DNA of 6,136 nt from Pseudomonadota bacterium. Its GTDB lineage: Bacteria; Myxococcota_A; Polyangia; Polyangiales; Sandaracinaceae. This document shows, piece after piece, positions 1 to 4,790 of this stretch. The notes below the pieces were generated by a model. The model did no database searches and was not told the origin of the DNA. It saw only the letters and a list, made by a program, of their open reading frames with translations. The stretch is from NCBI GenBank assembly GCA_023427125.1, contig JAEZBP010000356.1, forward strand, positions 1-6,136, read 5' to 3'. Both the position numbers and the translations under genes were made by a program. Each line of letters starts with the position of its first letter. The stretch's first letter is position 1.

Positions 1-104
1 ATCGTGGCGCCTCTCGCCGTGCGCGCGCTCCCGACAGCGGCGCCGCACGCGGAAGTCGAGAGCATGAGCAAGAGAGCGAGCGTCGATCGCATGCGGGCGA
101 GCAT
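1..104 (-). CDS. Probable lipoprotein, N-terminal fragment (runs off left edge)
   Basis: An open frame starting at ATG (104-102) gives 34 codons before the window ends. The peptide begins MLARMRSTLALLLMLSTSAC: a short positively charged start, a Leu-rich hydrophobic core and then a Cys at residue 20 followed by Gly-Ala. This is the layout of a lipoprotein (signal peptidase II) signal peptide, although Thr at -3 is not the preferred Leu. A second in-frame ATG at 92-90 (residue 5) would give a shorter signal. About 85% of codons end in G or C, as in the neighbours. Neither start has a clear Shine-Dalgarno. A -10-like TATGCT (105-100) ends 7 nt before the second ATG, which would suit a leaderless message. 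The mature protein lies outside the window, so its function cannot be told. It points the same way as dnaB, about 270 nt downstream of it. Confidence 0.45.
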   Translation of the reverse strand, partial: MLARMRSTLALLLMLSTSACGAAVGSARTARGAT

Positions 105-374
105 ACCCGAGTGAGAGACGACCGCAGAATCGCCGCGCGCGCTCGGGACGCCGCGCGGAGCGGTTCGGATCTCATCGTGGCGCATGGCGAGGGTCGGCCT
201 CGCTCGGGACGAAGGCCGCGGAGCTCGGCCGCGCGCGCAAGCCGCGCGCAGCAACACGGGACAACGTCGTTGACAGGGCCGAGCACGACGTTGTCCCACC
301 GCGCTCGCTGCGCCGCCCTCACCGTCGCCTGTCTGTCCGATCAACGTCGAGGCCGACGGAAAGGGGAGGGCGCC
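105..374. other. Intergenic spacer between dnaB and the lipoprotein-like gene
   Basis: I see no convincing gene in this 270-nt stretch on either strand. The plus-strand open frame crossing it is the antisense shadow of dnaB extended by chance. It holds the 13-bp inverted repeat at 258-297, an imperfect direct repeat (140-161 and 201-224, sharing CGCTCGGGACG and then a CCGCG/GGAGC block), and two near-tandem copies of GCCGCGCGCA around 228-250. No tRNA-like cloverleaf is apparent. Confidence 0.5.
258..297. repeat. Perfect 13-bp inverted repeat downstream of dnaB (possible terminator or operator)
   Basis: GGGACAACGTCGT (258-270) is the exact reverse complement of ACGACGTTGTCCC (285-297), with 14 nt between. 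It starts 77 nt after the dnaB stop in the dnaB reading direction. Either strand would form a very stable hairpin. No T-run follows on either side, so a classical intrinsic terminator is not shown. A smaller dyad, CAACG-T-CGTTG, is nested at 262-272. Because it lies between dnaB and the next co-directional gene it could end the dnaB transcript, or be a protein-binding site. Confidence 0.55.
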
Positions 375-1820
375 TCAGCCGTCGCTGAAGTCGTCGCCGC
401 CGGGGTCGTCGTAGCCGCCGCCCCCGCCGCCGCCGCCCTCGAAGTCGTCGTCCCCGTCGCCGGCGAGGTTTTCGAAGCGGGTGAACTCGTGGAAGAAGCG
501 GCACTTCACGGTGCCGACCGGGCCCGCGCGCTGCTTGCCGATGATGATCTCGGCGATGCCGCGCAGCTCCGGATCTTCGCGGTTGTAGAACTCCTCGCGA
601 TAGATGAAGAGGATGACGTCCGCGTCCTGCTCGATGGCGCCCGACTCGCGCAGATCGGCGAGCTGCGGCCGCTTGTCCTTGGCGGCCCGCGTCTCGACGC
701 CGCGGTTGAGCTGCGAGAGCGCCATCACCGGGATCTCGAGCTCCTTCGAGAGGCCCTTGAGCGAGCGGCTGATCTCGCTGATCTCCTTCTCGCGGCTCTC
801 CACCTTGGCGCCGGCGCGCATGAGCTGGAGGTAGTCGACGACGATGAGCCCGAGGCCGTGCTCGGCCTTGAGGCGCCGCGCCTTGCCGCGCAGCTCCATG
901 ATCGACAGCGCCGGCGTGTCGTCGATGTAGAGCGGCATGTTGGTGAGCGTGCCGGCCGTGCTGGTGAGGCGCGTCCAGTCGTCGCGGCTCAGCATGCCGG
1001 TGCGCATTCGACCGCCGTCGACGCGCGCCTCGCTGCACAGGAGGCGCCGGGCGAGCTCCTCCTTCGCCATCTCGAGCGAGAAGACCACCACCGGCTGCTG
1101 CCGCTCCATGCACCCGTGGATCGCGGCGTTCAGCGCGAACGCCGTCTTGCCCATGCCGGGGCGGCCCGCGACGATGATCAGCTCGCCGCTCTTGAGCCCC
1201 GCGAGCATGCGGTCGAGCTTCGTGAAGCCGGTCGGCAGCCCGGTGATCTTCTCCTTGCGCTCGGCGGCCGCGGTGACCTGCTCGAACGTGCGGATCACCA
1301 CGTCCTTGATGTGCTCGTAGGGGGCGCGCTTGTGCTCCTTGGCGACCTCGAAGATCTTCTTCTCGGACTCGTCGACGAACTCCTTCACGTCGCCGTACTC
1401 GCCGTAGCCCTGCGCGGCGATCTCGTGGCAGCGCGTGATCAGGCGCCGGACGATCGCCTTGTCGCGCACGATGGCGGCGTGGTGCTCGATGTTCTCGACG
1501 GTCGGGATCGTCTCGGTAAGCCCGAGCATGTGCTCGTCGCCGCCGGCCTTCTGCAGGTTGCCGTGATCGACGAGCCAGGCGCGCAGCGTCACGAGGTCGA
1601 CCGGCTCGCCCTTGCGGAAGAGCTCGCACATCGCCTCGAAGATCAGCGCGTTGGCGCGGCTGTAGAAGTCGTCGACGCCGAGGATCTGCGTGGCGGCGTT
1701 GAGCGCGTTGTTCTCGAGCATGATGCCGCCGAGCACGGCGCGCTCCGCGTCGAGCGAGTGCGGCGGCACGCGGCCCTGGGGCACCGCGCGAGGCGGCTCG
1801 AAGGCGTCGGCGAAGCTCAT
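375..1820 (-). CDS. dnaB: Replicative DNA helicase DnaB
   Basis: The 481-residue product is the hexameric helicase that unwinds DNA at the replication fork, moving on the lagging-strand template and recruiting primase. Visible parts: an N-terminal helical domain (about 18-120, PPHSLDAERAVLGGIM), a linker (about 165-190), and a RecA-like C-terminal ATPase domain with Walker A GRPGMGKTA (219-227), SLEM (248-251), Walker B LIVVDYLQLM (325-334), the H4 block ending ALSQLNR (Gln370), and the GKQRAGP segment (428-434) expected to carry the arginine finger. Length is normal for the family and no intein interrupts it, although DnaB is a common intein host. The last 28 residues are an unusual Gly/Asp-rich tail containing eight consecutive Gly. 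The start is ATG at 1820, which fits the family N-terminus, but no Shine-Dalgarno precedes it and a TAGACC box ends 10 nt upstream. It follows rplI after a 180-nt spacer and may be transcribed separately. Confidence 0.97.
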   Translation of the reverse strand: MSFADAFEPPRAVPQGRVPPHSLDAERAVLGGIMLENNALNAATQILGVDDFYSRANALIFEAMCELFRKGEPVDLVTLRAWLVDHGNLQKAGGDEHMLGLTETIPTVENIEHHAAIVRDKAIVRRLITRCHEIAAQGYGEYGDVKEFVDESEKKIFEVAKEHKRAPYEHIKDVVIRTFEQVTAAAERKEKITGLPTGFTKLDRMLAGLKSGELIIVAGRPGMGKTAFALNAAIHGCMERQQPVVVFSLEMAKEELARRLLCSEARVDGGRMRTGMLSRDDWTRLTSTAGTLTNMPLYIDDTPALSIMELRGKARRLKAEHGLGLIVVDYLQLMRAGAKVESREKEISEISRSLKGLSKELEIPVMALSQLNRGVETRAAKDKRPQLADLRESGAIEQDADVILFIYREEFYNREDPELRGIAEIIIGKQRAGPVGTVKCRFFHEFTRFENLAGDGDDDFEGGGGGGGGYDDPGGDDFSDG

Positions 1821-1830
1821 GGGGTCGATC

Positions 1831-1836
1831 GGTCTA
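1831..1836 (-). promoter_or_regulatory. Candidate -10 element for a leaderless dnaB transcript
   Basis: On the minus strand the hexamer TAGACC (TA in the key positions) ends 10 nt before the dnaB ATG, so transcription would begin 2-4 nt before or at the start codon. This agrees with the lack of any Shine-Dalgarno. The -35 region is poor (TGGTTC at 17-bp spacing), so the call rests on the -10 box, its position and the hairpin upstream that may end the rplI transcript. Confidence 0.3.
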
Positions 1837-1900
1837 CCATCGCGGCGCCGCCCGAACCACTCGCGGCTGAGGGGTGACGCACGGCTCGAGCGCGAGCCCG

Positions 1901-1940
1901 AGTCGCGAGCCGAGAGTCGCGAGCCGAGAGTCGCGAGCCC
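1901..1940. repeat. 14-bp tandem repeat, about 2.8 copies
   Basis: AGTCGCGAGCCGAG occurs at 1901-1914 and again at 1915-1928, then its first 11 bases recur from 1929. A degenerate trace (CGCGAGCCCG, 1891-1900) precedes it. The copies are identical, which suggests recent slippage or selection. It lies in the rplI-dnaB spacer, about 80-120 nt upstream of the dnaB start. No coding role is visible. Confidence 0.7.
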
Positions 1941-1979
1941 AAAACGCGAGAAGGGCGCGCTCCCGAGGGAGGGCGCCCT
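1941..1979 (-). terminator. Terminator-like hairpin after rplI
   Basis: Bases 1952-1964 pair with 1967-1979 at 12 of 13 positions (one G-G mismatch at 1959/1972), giving an approximately 11-12 bp GC-rich stem once a tetraloop is allowed. It begins 22 nt after the rplI stop on the minus strand. A TTTT run follows (1944-1941) but only 7 nt beyond the stem, so as an intrinsic terminator it is imperfect. It could reduce read-through into dnaB. Confidence 0.45.
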
Positions 1980-2000
1980 GCTGGCTGGGGGGAGCCGCGA

Positions 2001-2459
2001 TCAGGCCGCGACGACGTTGACCTTGACGGTCGCGTGGACCTCTTGGCCGAGCCGGATCTTGACCTCGTGCTCGCCGAGCTCCTTGATGGGCTCGGGCAGC
2101 TCGATCTTCTTCTTGTCGATCTCGAAGCCCTTCTTCGCGAGGGCCTGCGCGATGTCGCGCGAGCCCACCGAGCCGAAGAGCTTCTGGTTGTCGCCGGCCT
2201 GGGCGGCGATCTCGAGGCTCACCGCCGCGAGCTCCGCCGCGCGCCCCTCGGCGCCCGCACGGAGCTTGGCCGCGTGAGCGATGGCGACCTTCTTCTCGTG
2301 CTCGATCTGCGCGACGTTGCCGCGCGTGGCGAGCGCCGCCAGCCCCTGAGGGACGAGGTAGTTGCGCGCGTAGCCGGGCTTCACGCGGACCACGTCGCCC
2401 GAGCGACCGAGGTTCTCCACGTCGTCCCGCAGGACGACCATGAGCGTCTGGCCTGCCAT
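2001..2459 (-). CDS. rplI: 50S ribosomal protein L9 (bL9)
   Basis: The 152-residue product is the two-domain protein bL9, which binds 23S rRNA near the base of the L1 stalk and reaches out from the large subunit. The N-terminal signature reads GDVVRVKPGYARNYLVPQGL (21-40), followed by a long Ala/Lys/Glu-rich connecting helix (about 48-80) and the C-terminal rRNA-binding domain with LFGSVGSRDIA (94-104). Length is normal (about 150). The ATG at 2459 overlaps the rpsR stop as TGATG, a typical coupled start with only a weak GGTGA upstream. A GTG directly before it (2462) is possible but less likely. The internal Met7 (2441) would give the shortest family-like N-terminus, MVVLRDDVENLG, with AGG 10 nt upstream, so six residues of the N-terminus are uncertain. 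It is the last gene before the terminator-like hairpin. Confidence 0.97.
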   Translation of the reverse strand: MAGQTLMVVLRDDVENLGRSGDVVRVKPGYARNYLVPQGLAALATRGNVAQIEHEKKVAIAHAAKLRAGAEGRAAELAAVSLEIAAQAGDNQKLFGSVGSRDIAQALAKKGFEIDKKKIELPEPIKELGEHEVKIRLGQEVHATVKVNVVAA

Positions 2460-2770
2460 CACTTCACCGCGGTGTAGGGGAGGAGCGCGATCATCCGCGC
2501 GCGCTTGATCGCCTGCGTGAGCTGGCGCTGCTGGCGCGCGGTGAGCCCGCTGATGCGGCGAGGGACGACCTTGCCGCGCTCGGTGATGAAGTGCCGCAGG
2601 GTCTGCGGATCCTTGTAGTCGAAGATGAACTCGGGGTCGTTCACGAACGCAGGCGGGCGCTTGCGGCCGCTGCGCCGGCGAATGCCGAGGGGATCATCGG
2701 CGCGGCTGGCCTTGCGAACCACATCGCCGCCCCGTTCATCGTCACGATCGTAGTCGTCGTCGTCCATCAT
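2459..2770 (-). CDS. rpsR: 30S ribosomal protein S18 (bS18)
   Basis: The protein forms a heterodimer with S6 on the platform of the 30S subunit. The conserved core is FDYKDPQTLRHFITERGKVV and PRRISGLTARQQRQLTQAIK, ending RARMIALLPYT. There is no Cys, so it is the zinc-independent form. At 103 residues it is longer than the usual 75-90 because of an N-terminal extension that opens with an acidic run (MDDDDYDRDDERGGD). Three Met codons compete. GGAG lies 9 nt before the ATG at 2770 and only 3 nt before the ATG at 2776, so I prefer 2770; starting at 2776 adds Met-Thr. The gap to rpsF is about 35 nt and holds a 5-bp hairpin just after the rpsF stop (2793-2805). Neither ssb nor priB, which sit between rpsF and rpsR in many other bacteria, is present. 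The stop overlaps the rplI ATG. Confidence 0.97.
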   Translation of the reverse strand: MMDDDDYDRDDERGGDVVRKASRADDPLGIRRRSGRKRPPAFVNDPEFIFDYKDPQTLRHFITERGKVVPRRISGLTARQQRQLTQAIKRARMIALLPYTAVK

Positions 2771-2805
2771 GGTCATCTACTCCAGCAGAAGGTCGGCGCC
2801 GCCGA

Positions 2806-3357
2806 TCACTCCTCGTCTTCCTCGTCCGGTGCGGCCGGCTCCGCCTCGTCGCCCGCGGGCTTCTCTTCGGCGGCGGCGCTCTCCTCGTCGGCCGGCCGAG
2901 CCTCGGCCTCCTCGTCGGCCATGGCGCGGCGTCGCGAGGACATCCCGAGGCGCTCCTCGAACGTGGGATCCTCCTCTTCCTCGCTGCCCGTCTCGATCTC
3001 GCGGAAGAGCACCTCCTCGGGATCGACCTCGAGCGCGCCGGCGTCCTCCACGTCCTCGAGGCGCACCGTCTGGTAGCGGACGACGTCGTCGAGGTTGCGC
3101 AGGTTGCGCTCGAGCTCCGCGACCACGTCGGTGAAGCCCACGAGCTTCACGTAGACGAAGATGCCGCGGGTCATCTTCCTGATGGGATAGGCGAGCTTGC
3201 GCTTGCCCCAGTTGTCGACCCGCACGAGCTTGGCGCCGCGCTTCTGCACCACGTCGGTGATGCGGTCGGCGACCTTGCGGGCCTCCGACGGAGCCACCGT
3301 CGGACGCAGGATGTAGACGAGCTCGTACTCACGTGCGAGCCGCTGTGCTTCAGCCAT
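2806..3357 (-). CDS. rpsF: 30S ribosomal protein S6 (bS6) with long acidic C-terminal tail
   Basis: bS6 binds the central domain of 16S rRNA together with S18. The ferredoxin-like core covers about residues 9-100: YELVYILRPT (11-20), WGKRKLAYPI (50-59), RGIFVYVKLVGF (64-75) and ELERNLRNLDDVVRYQTVRL (81-100). The protein is 183 residues long, whereas most S6 proteins have about 95-135. Residues 101-183 are a low-complexity tail with about 35 Asp/Glu and 7 Lys/Arg, ending PDEEDEE. In E. coli, RimK adds glutamates to the S6 C-terminus; here a comparable tail is already encoded. The ATG at 3357 has GAGAGGA upstream at 11 nt, a rather long spacing, and that purine run can pair with an upstream TTCCTC (see leader). 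Codon use in the tail matches the rest, so I see no sign of a fusion artefact. Confidence 0.96.
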   Translation of the reverse strand: MAEAQRLAREYELVYILRPTVAPSEARKVADRITDVVQKRGAKLVRVDNWGKRKLAYPIRKMTRGIFVYVKLVGFTDVVAELERNLRNLDDVVRYQTVRLEDVEDAGALEVDPEEVLFREIETGSEEEEDPTFEERLGMSSRRRAMADEEAEARPADEESAAAEEKPAGDEAEPAAPDEEDEE

Positions 3358-3360
3358 GGA

Positions 3361-3412
3361 TACCGTATTCCTCTCGGACGAAAGGCCCCGGCGCGAGGCC
3401 GGAGCGAGGAAC
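3361..3412 (-). promoter_or_regulatory. rpsF leader: RNA fold that can sequester the rpsF ribosome binding site (candidate S6:S18 control element)
   Basis: On the minus strand TTCCTC (3411-3406) is complementary to GAGGAA (3373-3368), which is the rpsF Shine-Dalgarno; a G-U pair extends the helix to 7 bp. It encloses a hairpin CCGGC-CTCGC-GCCGG and a single-stranded stretch containing GTCCGA. The S6:S18 complex is known in several bacteria to bind a leader motif with a key CCG trinucleotide upstream of rpsF and repress it. The layout fits that idea, but identity with that motif is my inference. Confidence 0.4.
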
Positions 3413-3457
3413 GAGCGACGCGCACCATGCGCGCCACACGAGTCTCAGAAGCGCTCT

Positions 3458-4024
3458 TCAGCTGTCATCCCTCGCGTTGAAGCGGTTCATGGCCGACGCG
3501 ATTCCGTCGGCGATGACGGCCTCTACTCGAGGGGGCGCGAGCTGTAGCACGTCGGGGAGCCGCGCGCTCTCCGTCGCGTCGAAATCGCCGAGGACCCACC
3601 CGTGCGGGGGTCCCTGAGGGGGCCGGCCGATGCCGATCCGGAGCCGGGCGAACTCCGGGCCGCCGCAGCGCGCGATGATCGACCGGAGGCCGTTGTGGCC
3701 CGCGGCCCCACCGCCCTGCTTGAGCCGCAGGGTGCCGAAGGGGAGGTCGAGCTCGTCGTGCACGACGAGCACCGAGGCGAGCGGCACCTTGTAGAAGCAC
3801 ATCGCCTCCTGCACCGACTCGCCGCTCAGGTTCATGAAGGTGAGCGGCTCGAGCAGGACGACGTCCTCGCCCCCGAGACGGACCTTGGCCGCGCGCCCTC
3901 GGTGCTTGTCCCGGAGGTCCGCGCCGAGGGCCGCCGCGAGCCGGTCGATCACCATGAAGCCGACGTTGTGGCGGTTCTTGGCGTACTTGGGCCCCGGATT
4001 GCCCAGCCCGACGACGAGGTGCAT
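3458..4024 (-). CDS. pth: Peptidyl-tRNA hydrolase
   Basis: This cytosolic esterase cleaves peptidyl-tRNA that has dropped off ribosomes, releasing tRNA for re-use. The 188-residue length is normal for bacterial Pth. All expected active-site residues are seen: Asn9 in GLGNPG, the catalytic His19 in NRHNVGF, Met64-Asn65 in FMNLSGES, Asp90 in VVHDELD, and Asn111 in GHNGLRS. The glycine-rich block FARLRIGIGRP (125-135) is also conserved. The start ATG at 4024 gives the family N-terminus MHLVVGLGNPG directly. No clear Shine-Dalgarno precedes it (only GAG about 11 nt away), and the 69-nt spacer from rplY is almost filled by two inverted repeats. It lies between rplY and rpsF, as in other deltaproteobacteria, which suggests co-expression with the translation machinery. 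Confidence 0.97.
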   Translation of the reverse strand: MHLVVGLGNPGPKYAKNRHNVGFMVIDRLAAALGADLRDKHRGRAAKVRLGGEDVVLLEPLTFMNLSGESVQEAMCFYKVPLASVLVVHDELDLPFGTLRLKQGGGAAGHNGLRSIIARCGGPEFARLRIGIGRPPQGPPHGWVLGDFDATESARLPDVLQLAPPRVEAVIADGIASAMNRFNARDDS

Positions 4025-4035
4025 CGCGATGATCG

Positions 4036-4087
4036 CTCGCGCCGGCGGCGCGAGACACGGAGCCCGCGCGAAGGCGAGCTCCGTGTC
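4036..4087 (-). repeat. Two adjacent inverted repeats in the rplY-pth spacer
   Basis: GACACGGAGC (4054-4063) pairs perfectly with GCTCCGTGTC (4078-4087), 10 bp, with a further 3 bp after one mismatch and a 6-nt loop. CTCGCGCC (4036-4043) pairs perfectly with GGCGCGAG (4047-4054), 8 bp, loop GGC. The arms share one base. On the transcript the first hairpin begins 6 nt after the rplY stop and the second ends 11 nt before the pth ATG. No U-run follows, so I see them as attenuator, processing or stability elements rather than proven terminators. Confidence 0.6.
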
Positions 4088-4093
4088 CTCTCA

Positions 4094-4705
4094 TCAGCTC
4101 GCGGCGGGGGTACCGGCCGCGGGCGCTGCCTCTTCCTCAGGAGCCTGCTTGCGCTCCTTCGCGTCGATCGAGAGCACGCGGCGCTCGGCCGCGTAGGTGC
4201 ACTCGACGCCGGCCGGGAGCGGCAGGTCCTGGACGCGGACGACGTCGTTGATCTCGAGGTTCGAGACGTCGATCGTCACGACCGCCGGGACGTCCTGCGG
4301 GAACGCGCGCACCGGGATCTGGCGGTACATCTTCCGCAGGAAGCCGCCCTTCTGCACGCCGACCGAGCGGCCCTCGTGCTCGAGCGGGACGATCGCGTCG
4401 ACCTTCCGATCGCGCGCCACCGCGTAGAAGTCCACGTGGCGGAGCTCACGGCTCACCGGGTTGATCGCGAGGTCGCGGACCAGCGCGAGCTTCTTCTCGC
4501 CGCCGATCGAGAGCTCGACGAGCTGGTTGCGCCCGTAGGCGCCCAGGAGCGTCTTCTCGAGCTCGAGAGGCGACACCGCGAGCTTCTGCGGCTCGGTGCC
4601 AGGTCCGTAATAGATCGCCGGGATCAGCCCACGCATGCGGAGCTGACGCGCCGGCCCCTTTCCGCTCTTCTCGCGGACCTCAGCCTGCAACGTCTGCGGT
4701 TCCAT
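4094..4705 (-). CDS. rplY: 50S ribosomal protein L25, CTC/TL5 type (bL25)
   Basis: bL25 binds 5S rRNA in the central protuberance of the large subunit. The 203-residue product is the long two-domain form: an N-terminal 5S rRNA-binding barrel with EKSGKGPARQLRMRGLIPAI (positions 12-31) and LAINPVSRELRHVDFYAV (79-96), then a second beta domain typical of CTC/TL5 proteins (about 97-182, including FPQDVPAVVTIDVSNLEIND). It ends in an Ala/Glu-rich tail (APEEEAAPAAGTPAAS). Two ATGs compete. AAAGGGA abuts the ATG at 4714, leaving no spacing, but lies 9 nt before the ATG at 4705, so I choose 4705; starting at 4714 adds Met-Lys-Asn. It follows prs by 76-85 nt in the same direction and probably shares its transcript. 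Bacteria with this long form include general-stress CTC proteins, but nothing here shows stress control. Confidence 0.95.
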   Translation of the reverse strand: MEPQTLQAEVREKSGKGPARQLRMRGLIPAIYYGPGTEPQKLAVSPLELEKTLLGAYGRNQLVELSIGGEKKLALVRDLAINPVSRELRHVDFYAVARDRKVDAIVPLEHEGRSVGVQKGGFLRKMYRQIPVRAFPQDVPAVVTIDVSNLEINDVVRVQDLPLPAGVECTYAAERRVLSIDAKERKQAPEEEAAPAAGTPAAS

Positions 4706-4790
4706 GTTCTTCATTCCCTTTCGGGCGCCGCTTCCTTCGCGGGCGCCTCTTCACTCTTGTTGGCTCTGTCTTCGATCGCGGCGCGCGCTC

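Noticed and set aside
270..298. TTGACA on the plus strand as a -35 box
   Set aside because: No acceptable -10 hexamer lies at 16-18 bp (GTCCCA at 17), and the TTGACA overlaps the left arm and loop of the inverted repeat.
375..1820. Possible intein in dnaB
   Set aside because: Walker A, Walker B and the motifs between them are continuous and at normal spacing, and the total length is normal.
111..1877. Plus-strand open frame of 588 codons antisense to dnaB
   Set aside because: It lies opposite a certain dnaB gene. Its product is a run of Leu/Arg/Ala/Asp/Glu without any family motif, as expected from the complement of GC-biased codons.
2591..3134. Ser-rich and Arg/Pro-rich plus-strand frames opposite rpsF/rpsR
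   Set aside because: Poly-Ser and poly-Arg runs are the reverse-strand reading of the acidic S6 tail and are not a real protein.
3419..3433. Small hairpin CGCGC-ACCAT-GCGCG before rpsF
   Set aside because: Only 5 bp made of alternating G and C, which arises easily by chance in this composition.
3412..3457. A separate promoter for rpsF in the pth-rpsF gap
   Set aside because: The best pair (TTCTGA and CATGGT at 15 bp) is poor in both sequence and spacing, so I did not annotate it.
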